64,000 nucleotides of DNA from Clostridiaceae bacterium (GTDB taxonomy: Bacteria; Bacillota; Clostridia; Oscillospirales; Acutalibacteraceae): NCBI GenBank assembly GCA_904501755.1, contig CAJGBV010000010.1, positions 1 through 64,000 of the forward strand, read 5' to 3'. Each line of letters begins with the position of its first letter. The stretch's first letter is position 1. The translations under genes were made by a program, and so were the position numbers. Under the pieces are notes generated by a model. It was not told the origin of the DNA. It saw nothing but the letters and a program-made list of their open reading frames with translations, and did not search any database. Below are positions 1-8,484 of this stretch, piece after piece.

Positions 1-720
1 CAGCATCTTTTATTTCGGTACCGCCTGCATGGTTAGTTGCATTAACTTCGCCATAAGCTACGCCACATACAGAGCAAACAGCCTTATCCTTACAGGTAGC
101 AGTGCCGCCCTTGTGATTTTCCTTATCGAACTCTGCACCGCAACCACAGGTATGGAAGTGCTGAGTTTCATTGGTTTCCCACTTGTTGTTAGCATCTACA
201 TGCTCTTCTGTTGCAAGAATCTCTTCACCATCAGCTATCTTTGCATCACAACCCTTGCAGTAGGTGTCGCCGGTATAACCGGGAGCATTACACTGAGCAG
301 GAACAGCATCTTTTATTTCGGTACCGCCTGCATGGTTAGTTGCATTAACTTCGCCATAAGCTACGCCACATACAGAGCAAACTGCCTTATCCTTACAGGT
401 AGCAGTGCCGCCCTTATGGTTTTCCTTATCAAACTCTGCACCGCAACCACAGGTATGGAAGTGCTGAGTACCATTGGTTTCCCACTTGTTGTCAGCATCT
501 ACATGCTCTTCTGTTGCAGGAATATCTTCGCCATCAGCTATCTTTGTATCACAACCCTTACAGTAGGTGTCGCCGGTATAACCGAGAGCATTACACTGAG
601 CAGGAACAGCATCCTTTATTTCGGTACCGCCTGCATGGTTAGTTGCATCTAATTCGCCATATTCTACACCACAGTTAGCACAAACAGCCTTATCCTTACA
701 AGTAGCTGTACCACCGGTAT
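1..720 (-). repeat. 303-bp tandem coding repeat
   Basis: The same sequence starts at about 1, 304 and 607, giving a period of exactly 303 bp (101 codons). Copies one and two differ at only a handful of bases. The third copy (607 to about 720) is more diverged and is the N-terminal-most unit in the protein. The array continues off the left edge. Confidence 0.9.
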
Positions 721-1339
721 GTTCAGAGCAATCTACCTCATGAGTATAAGTAACGGTAGGAACGTCAATAGTCATATCATATTCAACAGGAACATTATCG
801 GTTCCGTCCAACCAAACGAGCTCAAATGTATAATCTCCGCCTGCTTTGGGAGCATCGAAGCATACATAAATAAGAGTACCGCTTTCAGTAGCAATGCCTT
901 TAGTACCGCTGGTAGAGGCATGCACTATCTGATAGCCGGTTTTATCGGTATTTTCAGGATCGCGACCTACAGTATAGTCAAATTCTATATATATTTTTCC
1001 TGACTTCTGTTTGAAATCACCTACATCATAGCCTTCATCAGCATATTCATTAACTGTTCCCTCTTCGAAAACTGCATAATGAAGATCAAGACCTTCGTTA
1101 CTGAGTACCTGATATCTTGCAGTAAAGAAAGCACCGGTATTTTCGGAAATCATAACAGGGATCACAATGACATCGCCTTCAGGAGTGCCATCCTCATCAT
1201 AATCTCTCGACACTAATTCGGGAGTTCCTAAAGAAATTGTAGCAGTAGGAGTTCCTTCTGCACTAATTGCAACCATCGGTACTAACAATGATGCTAACAT
1301 CACTACCGAAAGAAGCACGGACAATAGCTTTTTCTTCAT
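1..1339 (-). CDS. Secreted cohesin-like protein with ~101-residue Cys-rich tandem repeats (partial, C-terminus off the left edge)
   Basis: Reading leftward from an ATG at 1337-1339 (Shine-Dalgarno AAAGGTG upstream), the frame stays open to the window edge. Residues 1-27 form a signal peptide ending near VAISAEG. Residues about 30-180 look like a cohesin-type beta-sandwich, with a closing segment of the GTLIYVCF and GGDYTFEL kind. From about residue 200 a module of 101 residues repeats, with CxxCG knuckles (AVCxxCGV, TCGCGAEF, YCKGCD) and many His residues, so each copy could bind zinc. Two copies are nearly identical in DNA and a third is more diverged. The protein is probably exported and cell-surface or extracellular. 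The function is unknown. The cohesin assignment is by pattern only; length and anchoring cannot be judged because the end is missing. Confidence 0.8.
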   Translation of the reverse strand, partial: MKKKLLSVLLSVVMLASLLVPMVAISAEGTPTATISLGTPELVSRDYDEDGTPEGDVIVIPVMISENTGAFFTARYQVLSNEGLDLHYAVFEEGTVNEYADEGYDVGDFKQKSGKIYIEFDYTVGRDPENTDKTGYQIVHASTSGTKGIATESGTLIYVCFDAPKAGGDYTFELVWLDGTDNVPVEYDMTIDVPTVTYTHEVDCSEHTGGTATCKDKAVCANCGVEYGELDATNHAGGTEIKDAVPAQCNALGYTGDTYCKGCDTKIADGEDIPATEEHVDADNKWETNGTQHFHTCGCGAEFDKENHKGGTATCKDKAVCSVCGVAYGEVNATNHAGGTEIKDAVPAQCNAPGYTGDTYCKGCDAKIADGEEILATEEHVDANNKWETNETQHFHTCGCGAEFDKENHKGGTATCKDKAVCSVCGVAYGEVNATNHAGGTEIKDA

Positions 1340-1405
1340 TTTATTCACCTTTTCTTCCTTCTATAAAAATTAATAATATCCCTAAGGGGAAAATTACTTA
1401 AGTTA

Positions 1406-1434
1406 ATTATAAGCACATCACAGAAATTTGTCAA
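1406..1434 (-). promoter_or_regulatory. Sigma-A type promoter of the repeat protein gene
   Basis: On the minus strand TTGACA (1429-1434) and TATAAT (1406-1411) are separated by 17 bp, about 70 bp upstream of the start codon. Both hexamers match consensus. Confidence 0.8.
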
Positions 1435-1588
1435 CTGTTTTTTTAAGAAATGTCATAATCTCGCTTCGCACAATTTTTATTAATTAATCACAATTTTCCA
1501 AAAAGCAAAAATCATCAATTTGTGCATAAACAAAAATATATCCTTAATCTATTCTTTATATATGTAAACAGTGCTGTTATTTTTTATA

Positions 1589-3115
1589 TCAGACACCTGC
1601 AAGATAAAGCTTTAAAAGAGCAAGGTCGGTTGTTGTAACCGCACCGTCGCCGTCCATATCAGCGTTACTCAAAGCATCAGCATTTCCCTGTGCCAATGCC
1701 AACTTCAAAAGAGCAAGGTCGGTTGTGCCCACACTGTTATCCATATTTATATCGCCCTTTTCCCAAAGAGTTTTTAAAGCAATTAAATCCGAAACAGCAC
1801 TTGGATAAGGAATTATTCTGTCGTAATCCCAGTTTCCACCCTCAAAGGTTATATTTGAAGCCTCGTCCTGTGTAACTGTATATACCTGACTACACGTTGG
1901 ATTGCCCTCGCCGAAATCCTTATTAGCAGTACCTCCGGACACCTGGCAGATTGTATAAACACGGTTAACTTTTCCTTTTGCCAAACCGATTATGCCGCCC
2001 GAAACAGAAGCAGAAACGCTTCCCTCATATACGCAGTCGCTGACAGTTGAATTAATACCCGTAACACCGCAGATACCGCCCGCCGTCAGCTTACCATCCA
2101 CCTGAGCATTTACCGCACAACCCGAAATGGTTCCCGTATTTCTTCCGGCAACAGCACCTACATAAGAATTACCCTTTACACTGCCCGATATATAGCAATC
2201 GGCAATAGTTCCCAAATTATATCCGCATATCATACCAACCGTAGCGGTTGAAACACCGTTTCTGTCATATTTATCAAGGCTTTCAACCGTAACGTTTCCG
2301 TCGGGATTGGTCCATATATCCTTATCATTATAGTCAATATCACCCTGCGCCTCGCCCGAACTTACAGTAACATTTGTATTTATACCATACTCGCCGTCAA
2401 TACTGGCATCTATAAGACGCAGATTTTCAATTTCACCCTGACTGACTCCAAAAAGTCCGCAAAAATCATAATATGCACGATTCAGTTTAAGTCCGTAAAC
2501 AGCATAACCATTACCATTAAAGCTACCCTTAAAGGAATTGTTTACTATAGCACCAATAGGGCACCAGCCAAAGCCACCCAAATAAAAATCTCCGTCCTGA
2601 GCAAAATCCTCCTGTGTAAAGACAATATCATTCATAAGGATATAATCGCCCGTCAGGTTGTTTCTTATGTTGTGAAGGTCCTGCTTTGTATAAATAGGCG
2701 TATAAACAGGTCTGATTTTAATACTTGCCCCTGCATCGTTTACCGAAACCGTTGTGCTTTCAGTGGTACATTTAATATCCTTGAAAATCAAAGAAGCCGT
2801 TCCTTTTCGGGTTGCCGTACATTCAATAACAAGAGGTGCCTTTGAAGGATTAAAAGATATTGTATACCGCATAGTATCGGTATCGAAACCCATATTTCCT
2901 GTTTTATATTCAATATACGAGTTAATATCAACTTGTGCCGTAAGCTTTGTAATACCGGTTCCCCGAGCATCTATCGTTACAGTAAAGGTATCCCCCACTG
3001 TAACCTCCTGTTTACTAAAGGAAACCGTAACCACATTCTCTTGTGCCGAAACCACAGGCATAAAGGAAACCAAAAGAACAACCGTCAAAAATAGAACCGC
3101 TATTTTCTTAATCAT
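1589..3115 (-). CDS. Secreted cohesin-like / GLUG-repeat / dockerin protein
   Basis: The start is placed at the ATG at 3113-3115 because AGGAG lies about 8 nt before it; the longer frame to 3142 would run into the preceding gene. Residues 1-25 are a signal peptide ending in VSA. A cohesin-like beta domain follows (VVTVSFSKQ to about residue 125). The centre holds several GLUG-type repeats, short beta-helix units such as CGLFG and GMICGYN. The C-terminal about 55 residues form a type I dockerin with two calcium loops (DINMDNSVGTTD and DMDGDGAVTTTD), each followed by an LxLLKL helix. It lies 10 bp after the 207-residue cohesin/dockerin gene and is probably co-transcribed. Likely a cell-surface or matrix component; the GLUG region may bind carbohydrate or protein. 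No clear terminator hairpin follows. Confidence 0.85.
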   Translation of the reverse strand: MIKKIAVLFLTVVLLVSFMPVVSAQENVVTVSFSKQEVTVGDTFTVTIDARGTGITKLTAQVDINSYIEYKTGNMGFDTDTMRYTISFNPSKAPLVIECTATRKGTASLIFKDIKCTTESTTVSVNDAGASIKIRPVYTPIYTKQDLHNIRNNLTGDYILMNDIVFTQEDFAQDGDFYLGGFGWCPIGAIVNNSFKGSFNGNGYAVYGLKLNRAYYDFCGLFGVSQGEIENLRLIDASIDGEYGINTNVTVSSGEAQGDIDYNDKDIWTNPDGNVTVESLDKYDRNGVSTATVGMICGYNLGTIADCYISGSVKGNSYVGAVAGRNTGTISGCAVNAQVDGKLTAGGICGVTGINSTVSDCVYEGSVSASVSGGIIGLAKGKVNRVYTICQVSGGTANKDFGEGNPTCSQVYTVTQDEASNITFEGGNWDYDRIIPYPSAVSDLIALKTLWEKGDINMDNSVGTTDLALLKLALAQGNADALSNADMDGDGAVTTTDLALLKLYLAGV

Positions 3116-3125
3116 AAAAACACTC

Positions 3126-3728
3126 CTATTTGACACCCGCAAGATGAAGTTTTAAATTAGCCAGGTCAGTAGTATCAATCTGTCCGTTTGCGTTCATATC
3201 AGCACCCGCAAAAGCTACAAAAATATCGCCAATACCTGCAAGATAAAGTTTTAATGTAGCAAGGTCTGCCGTCTGTATCTCTCCATTACCATCCACATCC
3301 CCTGCCATAACATTCTGCACTGCAAAGGATAGACTTTGTTCACCAAGATAATACTCCTCATTATCTGCATAGGTGATTTCATAGGCAGTAAAGGCAGCAT
3401 CACCCTCACCTATTAACTCAAAGACAAAGGTTTCACTAACACAAGAGGTATTACCTATGTATATATATACTATTTCATCGGTTAAAGCATTATAATTTTC
3501 AGCAGATGTACTAACAAAGCTTACCTTACTGCTGTCATACCTTAAACGATAGAAATATGCATTCATATTCTGCTGAGCGTTAAGGCTTACCGTAAGGGTA
3601 ATAGTATCGCCGACATAAAAATCAGTTCGGTCAAGACTAAGCTTTGCATCTGCCTGCACCGCCTGACAATCAACATTAGGGCAAAACAGCATTAATATAC
3701 ATAAAGCAACCGCTAACAGTTTTTTCAC
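3126..3728 (-). CDS. Small secreted cohesin-like + dockerin protein
   Basis: A GTG at 3726-3728 is preferred as start: AAGGAG ends 9 nt before it, whereas the in-frame ATG at 3749 lies upstream of that ribosome site. The mature protein is little more than two modules. Residues about 30-140 form a cohesin-like beta-sandwich (FYVGDTITLTVSL, then a FRLRYD-type strand). The C-terminal dockerin has two calcium loops (DVDGNGEIQTAD and DMNANGQIDTTD). A bacterial scaffolding adaptor with one cohesin and one dockerin, as ScaC is in Ruminococcus flavefaciens, would look like this, but binding partners cannot be predicted. It is first gene of a probable two-gene unit with the GLUG/dockerin gene. Confidence 0.83.
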   Translation of the reverse strand: MKKLLAVALCILMLFCPNVDCQAVQADAKLSLDRTDFYVGDTITLTVSLNAQQNMNAYFYRLRYDSSKVSFVSTSAENYNALTDEIVYIYIGNTSCVSETFVFELIGEGDAAFTAYEITYADNEEYYLGEQSLSFAVQNVMAGDVDGNGEIQTADLATLKLYLAGIGDIFVAFAGADMNANGQIDTTDLANLKLHLAGVK

Positions 3729-3769
3729 CTTTTCACTCTCCTTAAGCATTTAAATTCATATACAGTTTA

Positions 3770-3798
3770 ATTATACTGTATACACATTTAAAAAGCAA
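3770..3798 (-). promoter_or_regulatory. Promoter of the small cohesin/dockerin gene
   Basis: Minus strand TTGCTT (3793-3798), 17-bp spacer, TATAAT (3770-3775), about 40 bp upstream of the GTG start and immediately after the preceding gene's terminator. Confidence 0.75.
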
Positions 3799-3802
3799 CA
3801 GT

Positions 3803-3831
3803 AAAAAAACCGGACTGCTTACACAGTCCGG
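3803..3831 (-). terminator. Intrinsic terminator of the 220-residue cohesin/dockerin gene
   Basis: Eight-base-pair perfect stem CCGGACTG/CAGTCCGG with a 6-nt loop, followed on the minus strand by seven T residues. It separates this gene from the next promoter. Confidence 0.9.
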
Positions 3832-3849
3832 AAAATTATCAAAATCAAT

Positions 3850-4512
3850 TTATGCACCTGCAAGGAACAGCTTTAATTTTGCAAGGTCGGTGGTGTTTAC
3901 AACTCCATCACTGTCAAAATCAGCATTAGGAAGAGTATCAGTTCCGCCCCCGGCAAGAGCAAGCTTTAAAAGAGCAAGGTCGGTAGTATTAACTGCTCCG
4001 TTTTCATCAATATCACCGGGAATTCCCTCAGAAACAGCAGCCTCTACTGTGATTAAACATTCAGAGCCAAGCACACCGATTGTATCCCCTGCGTTTTTAC
4101 CTGTAGCGGTAAGAACAACATTCTTAACACCTTCAGCAGAAGCAGCAAATACAATTTTTGCCACACAACCGTCAGCGTCTATAGCTTCATCAGCAGTAAC
4201 GGTAATAACACCATCAGCATAAGAAGCAGTACCAAGGTCGCCATTTTCTACAGCCGAAACCGAAATTCCGTCATCTGCAGCAACTGTGATTTTAAGCTCT
4301 GTAAAGCCTTCGTTATTATCTTCAACCATCAAATCAACAGTAACGGTATCTCCATTCACTACAGTAGCATCATCAAAATAAACAGCCGCAGTACCGAAAA
4401 TTTCTCCTGCACCTATCTGTGCATCGTCGGTATTAATGGTGTAAGCACTAACGCTTAAAGAAAGTGTGAGAACCATAGCAATTGCTAAAATAACACTTAT
4501 AATTTTCTTCAT
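3850..4512 (-). CDS. Secreted cohesin-like + dockerin protein
   Basis: The ATG at 4510-4512 follows AGGAAGG with normal spacing, which argues against the longer frame from 4542. Residues 1-23 form a signal peptide ending in VSA. Residues about 35-155 are a cohesin-like domain (AAVYFDDATVVNGDTVTVDL opening, GVKNVVLTA closing). The C-terminus is a type I dockerin with two calcium loops (DIDENGAVNTTD and DFDSDGVVNTTD) and LxLLKL-type helices. It has its own promoter and terminator. Like its neighbours it could use one module to hold a partner and the other to be held. No enzyme domain is present and its role is unknown. Confidence 0.85.
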   Translation of the reverse strand: MKKIISVILAIAMVLTLSLSVSAYTINTDDAQIGAGEIFGTAAVYFDDATVVNGDTVTVDLMVEDNNEGFTELKITVAADDGISVSAVENGDLGTASYADGVITVTADEAIDADGCVAKIVFAASAEGVKNVVLTATGKNAGDTIGVLGSECLITVEAAVSEGIPGDIDENGAVNTTDLALLKLALAGGGTDTLPNADFDSDGVVNTTDLAKLKLFLAGA

Positions 4513-4542
4513 ATATAACACCTTCCTAATATAACTAACCAA

Positions 4543-4571
4543 AGTCTATCACAATTTTCACAATTTGTCAA
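4543..4571 (-). promoter_or_regulatory. Promoter of the cohesin/dockerin gene
   Basis: Minus strand TTGACA (4566-4571), 17-bp spacer, TAGACT (4543-4548), ending about 30 bp before the start codon. It is divergent from the promoter at 4600-4628. Confidence 0.75.
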
Positions 4572-4599
4572 TTGCTATTTATTGATATAATAAAACTTC

Positions 4600-4628
4600 T
4601 TGACTACACACAAACACATAGCTATAAT
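4600..4628 (+). promoter_or_regulatory. Promoter of the sugar isomerase-like gene
   Basis: TTGACT (4600-4605), 17-bp spacer, TATAAT (4623-4628). The start codon is at 4650 and the ribosome site AAGGAAGG at 4635-4642, so the predicted leader is only about 15 nt. Confidence 0.8.
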
Positions 4629-4649
4629 AACCTCAAGGAAGGTGAGAGT

Positions 4650-5519
4650 ATGAACAAATCCAATATTATTCCCTGCGGCTGTTCCTCAAGCTTTGTAAAG
4701 AACACCACTCTCGAAAAAATGTTTGCCGACTATAAGACAAATGATATACCCTGTATGGAAATAGCCTTCGGTCAGTACGAAGACAGTGTAAATCTTGATT
4801 TTAAGGAATACAAACGCCTTGCCGATAAATACGGCATAAACCTTTATTCATACCATTTACCATTTGCTCCGTTTACCACTCTTAATCCTGCCGATAAGGA
4901 CGAAACTGTAAGAAGCTTTACCGTAAACTATTTTAAAGCCCTTATGAGCAAGGCGAAAAACGATGCCGATATTTCCCTTTTCATCATTCACCCAAGCGGT
5001 GAGCCTATAGAGGACAGCGAAAGAGATACAGCCTTAAATCAGGCTAAAAAATCTCTTTACGAGCTTTCCGTATTTGCCGAAAATAATAATATGACCTTAG
5101 CGGTGGAAAATCTCCCCCGAACCTGTCTTGGCAGAAGTAGTGATGATATGTATGAGCTTCTCTCAATCCACCCTGCTCTAAAAATGTGTTTTGACATTAA
5201 CCACGCAGGCTGTGAATCTTCGGTTGATATAATAAAACGCTTTGCTGACAAAATAGTCACTCTTCATGTATCAGATTATATGGGAAACGACGAATGTCAT
5301 CTTTTACCTCTTGAAGGCATTGTTGACTGGAAAGGTGTTATTAACGCCCTTAAGGAAGCAAACTACAGCGGTGCTTTTTTATATGAAGTAAGCCCCGGTG
5401 TTTTTGAGGACGGAGCTATATGGGCAAAGGAATGTTGGTTGACAAAGCTTTTCCCACGCGAAAGCTTTTTAAACCTTTCGGATATAAAGGAAAATTTCAT
5501 AAAGCTTAATAATCTGTAA
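4650..5519 (+). CDS. Xylose isomerase-like TIM barrel protein (sugar phosphate isomerase/epimerase family)
   Basis: The ATG at 4650 follows AAGGAAGG; upstream in-frame codons lie before the promoter. The 289-residue product has the AP endonuclease family 2 / sugar isomerase fold signatures at strand ends: SYHLPF, IIHPSG, AVENLP, FDINHAG, LHVSDY and a late YEVSP. The His, Glu and Asp residues in these motifs are the usual divalent metal ligands. Members of this family isomerise or epimerise sugars or polyols; the substrate cannot be told. It is monocistronic between a promoter and a strong bidirectional terminator. A second family member lies at 30744-31655. Confidence 0.85.
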   Translation: MNKSNIIPCGCSSSFVKNTTLEKMFADYKTNDIPCMEIAFGQYEDSVNLDFKEYKRLADKYGINLYSYHLPFAPFTTLNPADKDETVRSFTVNYFKALMSKAKNDADISLFIIHPSGEPIEDSERDTALNQAKKSLYELSVFAENNNMTLAVENLPRTCLGRSSDDMYELLSIHPALKMCFDINHAGCESSVDIIKRFADKIVTLHVSDYMGNDECHLLPLEGIVDWKGVINALKEANYSGAFLYEVSPGVFEDGAIWAKECWLTKLFPRESFLNLSDIKENFIKLNNL

Positions 5520-5520
5520 A

Positions 5521-5564
5521 ACAAAAAACAGTTGTATTGTTTAGTCAATACAACTGTTTTTTGT
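5521..5564. terminator. Bidirectional intrinsic terminator
   Basis: A 19-bp perfect inverted repeat (5521-5539 with 5546-5564), six-base loop, with A and T tracts on both sides. It lies between the convergent isomerase-like gene and the ABC ATPase gene and can serve both. Confidence 0.92.
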
Positions 5565-5569
5565 TGATT

Positions 5570-6142
5570 TTATATTTCCACCCTCTCGGCACAGAGAAGC
5601 TGTGCCTCTTTTTCGTGGTGGGAAACAAGAATAACCGTTTTATCTTTGGTATATCTGTTTACCACATCGCAGACATTAAAAAGTGTTTCCTCGTCAAGTC
5701 CGTTAAAGGCTTCGTCTAAAAGCAGTATATCAAAATCCTTTGAAAGTGCACGGGCGAGAGCCACTCTTCTCTTCATACCGCCCGAAAGCTCGTCTACACT
5801 CATATACGAGCAGTCCTCAAGTCCCAACTCACAGAGCAGTTCTTCTGCCTTTTCATTACTACTAAAAAGAGAAATATTCTTTTTAACACTGACAAAGTCA
5901 ATAAGTCTATCCTCCTGAAAGACAACCGAGATTTTCGCGTTGTCCTTTATTTTCACGCTTCCCTTTTTTGCCTTTTCAAGACCTGCTATAAGACGCAGAA
6001 GTGTGGTTTTGCCTTTACCTGAAGCACCTGTCAGATGAATTCTTTGACCTTCCTTTATATACAGGGAAAAATTTTCAAAAATTTTCTTTTTTTCACCCTT
6101 ATAGGAAAAGGTGACGTTTTCAAATTTAATCACATTTCCCAC
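5570..6142 (-). CDS. ABC transporter ATP-binding protein (SsuB/TauB-like)
   Basis: Walker A is GASGKGKT, the Q-loop is FQEDRL, the signature is LSGGMKRR, Walker B is ILLLDEAF and the switch His is in VSHH. At 190 residues it is shorter than the usual 240-260, lacking the C-terminal extension. The start appears to be GTG at 6140-6142, overlapping the permease gene by 17 bp; a second GTG at 6131-6133 is possible. It energises uptake together with the adjacent permease and lipoprotein. The subfamily (nitrate/sulfonate/taurine, also thiamine-precursor importers) is inferred from all three parts together. Confidence 0.88.
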   Translation of the reverse strand: MGNVIKFENVTFSYKGEKKKIFENFSLYIKEGQRIHLTGASGKGKTTLLRLIAGLEKAKKGSVKIKDNAKISVVFQEDRLIDFVSVKKNISLFSSNEKAEELLCELGLEDCSYMSVDELSGGMKRRVALARALSKDFDILLLDEAFNGLDEETLFNVCDVVNRYTKDKTVILVSHHEKEAQLLCAERVEI

Positions 6143-6875
6143 CCGCCTTTAAAATAGTCTTAATTATCCATTCAAGGAAAATGCTGAGTATTATTATAAC
6201 AGCGGTAACCGCAAAAACCTCATCATAAGCAATTGAGGTTTTGCCTACCCACAAAAGCTCACCTAAAGATTTTGCACTTTTGCAGATAACCTCTGCCGCA
6301 ACACCCGACTTAAAGGCAAAGCCCAGTCCTGTTATAAGAGATGCGGTAAGGGTTGGCTTTATGCTCGGATATATAATGTATCTGAAAGCATCAGCCCTTT
6401 TCATACCCATAACCCTTGCCATTTCGGTGAGATTTTTGTCTACTCCTAAAAGAGATTTTTCGGTGTTCTCCCATATTATAGGAAGTACCGTTAAAAAGGC
6501 TATAAGCTGAGGTATAAAGGCCGAGTCCACCCAAAGAAAAACTAAAATTATAAATGCGGCAACGGGAACTGCACGAAACAGTCGCAGTATAGGGGAAAAG
6601 AAATCTGATATAACCTTAAAACTATACGAAGCATATCCCATTACCACGCCCACAGCTACACTCATTAAAAAGCCCGCTATAACCCTAAGTAAAGTATACA
6701 ATGCACTGAGCCAGAATTCAGCATCTTTGCAAAGCCGAATAAATGCTTTTGCGGTCATTATGGGGGTAGGAATATCTATAAGCAGTCCCTTGTTGGCTAT
6801 ACCGAAAACTATCTGCCACAAAAGAAGCCAGAAAGCAACTATTAAAAGCTTTTTAACTACTTTATTTTTCTGCAT
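6126..6875 (-). CDS. ABC transporter permease (SsuC/TauC-like)
   Basis: About six membrane segments are visible, starting with LLIVAFWLLLWQIVF. The cytoplasmic EAA loop, which docks on the ATPase, is seen in MARVMGMKRADAFRYIIYP followed by the downstream LITGLGFAFK. The start is taken as the ATG at 6873-6875, where the protein begins MQKNK; the frame overlaps the binding-protein gene by 14 bp, so translation is probably coupled and there is no clear ribosome site. The product would form the membrane channel for the substrate delivered by the lipoprotein encoded at 6862-7836. Confidence 0.88.
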   Translation of the reverse strand: MQKNKVVKKLLIVAFWLLLWQIVFGIANKGLLIDIPTPIMTAKAFIRLCKDAEFWLSALYTLLRVIAGFLMSVAVGVVMGYASYSFKVISDFFSPILRLFRAVPVAAFIILVFLWVDSAFIPQLIAFLTVLPIIWENTEKSLLGVDKNLTEMARVMGMKRADAFRYIIYPSIKPTLTASLITGLGFAFKSGVAAEVICKSAKSLGELLWVGKTSIAYDEVFAVTAVIIILSIFLEWIIKTILKAGGKCD

Positions 6876-7836
6876 AATAGAAATCATCGGCAGGAAGAGT
6901 TCCACCTACAGATTTTGGATTAGCCTCAAACATAACCTTAAGATAGCCCGAAAGACCGTCTTTCATTTCCTGTCCGTCTATATATTTAAGACCACAGGAA
7001 TCAATTGACTTTGTAGCAAGAGCTGCAGTCGGAATAATGCCGTACTCCTCACAAAGTGCACCGGTTCCCTCTTTATCGGAAAGAGCCTTGTTTATTGATG
7101 CCTCATATTCCTTAAGGAAGGTTTTAACTACACCGGGATTTGCCTCTAAAAATTCGTTTCTTACTATAACGCATCCCATCATAAGAGAGCTGTCAGTAGA
7201 TACCTTATCCCATTCTTCTCCCATATCAAGAGCCGCCTTTGCGGTAGTATACTTTGTGAGAATACTGGTTGCAACAGGCTGAGGAGCAAGAATAACTGCA
7301 TCCTTGTTTTCTTCCTTTGCCCAAACACCCGGTAACTGACTGCCATCAGCAACAAAATTTATGGTAACATCGGTATCGGGGTTAATTCCGTTTTTAGTTA
7401 ATACAAAGCGGAGGATGTATTCGGGATTAGCACCTTGTCCGGGGGAATAAATTGTCTTACCCTTTAGGTCGGCGATACTGTTTATTTCAGCACCGTTTGT
7501 AAGAATTGACAGCACACTTGTGGTATTAACTGCAAGTACCGTAACTCCGCCGTTTGTCTTATTATAAAGGGTAGCGGCAAGGTTGGTGGCAACAGCGGCA
7601 ATATCTGCATTTTTGTTTGAGATAGCCGAAACAATTTCATCATTTGCGTCTACCATACTGAAGTTATAGGTGTTCTGGGTTTTTCCCGCCTCGGCATCAG
7701 CACGAAGATTTACAGCACCTATTCCCGTAGGGCCTGAAAGCACATAAACATTCATTTCCCCTGTTTTAGCTTCGCCGCAACCCACAAAGCTGAATACCAT
7801 AAGAAGTGTAAGAAGAATTGCTAATAATTTTTTCAT
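6862..7836 (-). CDS. ABC transporter substrate-binding lipoprotein (NMT1/THI5-like)
   Basis: A 19-residue lipoprotein signal ends in the lipobox FVGC. The mature part has the NMT1/THI5/SsuA-type two-lobed binding fold, with a long stretch around GPTGIGAVNL and the later SILTNGAEI, GKTIYSPG region. Substrates of this group include sulfonates, nitrate, taurine and pyrimidine precursors; which one applies here is not determinable. The start ATG at 7834-7836 overlaps the regulator's TGA stop (ATGA), with AAAGGTGA upstream. The gene leads the transporter section of the operon regulator-binding protein-permease-ATPase. Confidence 0.88.
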   Translation of the reverse strand: MKKLLAILLTLLMVFSFVGCGEAKTGEMNVYVLSGPTGIGAVNLRADAEAGKTQNTYNFSMVDANDEIVSAISNKNADIAAVATNLAATLYNKTNGGVTVLAVNTTSVLSILTNGAEINSIADLKGKTIYSPGQGANPEYILRFVLTKNGINPDTDVTINFVADGSQLPGVWAKEENKDAVILAPQPVATSILTKYTTAKAALDMGEEWDKVSTDSSLMMGCVIVRNEFLEANPGVVKTFLKEYEASINKALSDKEGTGALCEEYGIIPTAALATKSIDSCGLKYIDGQEMKDGLSGYLKVMFEANPKSVGGTLPADDFYYAEK

Positions 7837-8450
7837 ACTATCACCTTTATCTTTCCGTCTTTTCTGACGATTAAATTATTTTGTTCTAAATTTTCAAGAC
7901 TTCTGTAAAGTGAGGTTCTACCTATACAAAGAGTTTTTGACAGCTCAGTCAGCTTTCCGCTATAGCCATCTTCACCCAACTTGCAAAGATAATCATACAG
8001 TCTGCCCTCTACCCCGTCCTGCATCATTACTGACAGCTTTCCGTTTAAAAAACGGATTTTAGAGGATAGAAAGGAAATATAGTTTACCGCTACCTGTTCG
8101 TTATTTTTAAAAAGCTCGGTTAAGGTTTCCTGTTCAATAAACTGAACAGTACAGTCGCTTACCGCTTCAATTCGGCTTATATACTCACTGTTTTCGCCGA
8201 AAATTGCGGCGGCACCGAAAACACTGCCCTTGCTGAAATTTGAAAGAGGCACCTGTCCGTTAAGACTTACCGCCCTTGCCTTTCCCGATAGCACAATACC
8301 AATACTGTTCAAAAAGCAATTTTGGTCATATATAACCTCACCCTTTTTGAAAGTAACAGGCTCGGTTAAATTTACTCTGTCCAGCACATTTTCAGTACCT
8401 TTAAACAGATATGTCTGATAAAGAACTTCCTTGCTGTTGATTTTTCTCAC
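7833..8450 (-). CDS. Crp/Fnr family transcriptional regulator
   Basis: Residues about 20-120 are a cyclic-nucleotide-binding-like beta-barrel (PVTFKKGEVIYD, GIVLSGKARA, FGAAAIFG). A C-terminal winged helix-turn-helix follows (LTELSKTLCIGRTSLYRSLENL). No cysteine cluster for an Fe-S centre is present, so it is not a classical Fnr. The start is a GTG at 8448-8450 with a weak ribosome site; no better in-frame start is seen. It is the first gene of the ABC transporter operon and probably controls it; a 16-bp palindrome sits between its promoter and start codon. Confidence 0.85.
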   Translation of the reverse strand: MRKINSKEVLYQTYLFKGTENVLDRVNLTEPVTFKKGEVIYDQNCFLNSIGIVLSGKARAVSLNGQVPLSNFSKGSVFGAAAIFGENSEYISRIEAVSDCTVQFIEQETLTELFKNNEQVAVNYISFLSSKIRFLNGKLSVMMQDGVEGRLYDYLCKLGEDGYSGKLTELSKTLCIGRTSLYRSLENLEQNNLIVRKDGKIKVIV

Positions 8451-8459
8451 CTCGAAATC

Positions 8460-8475
8460 TGTACCATTTGGAACA
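8460..8475. promoter_or_regulatory. Candidate operator palindrome
   Basis: The sequence fits TGTnCCAnnTGGnACA, a 16-bp inverted repeat with 12 matching positions, placed between the -10 element and the start codon of the Crp-like gene. That placement suits an autoregulatory repressor site. Confidence 0.45.
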
Positions 8476-8484
8476 TTTTTTATT

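Noticed and set aside
29..652. A 207-codon plus-strand open frame with internal repeats
   Set aside because: It is the antisense of the 303-bp coding repeat. The minus-strand frame has a ribosome site, signal peptide and CxxC pattern, the plus one has none.
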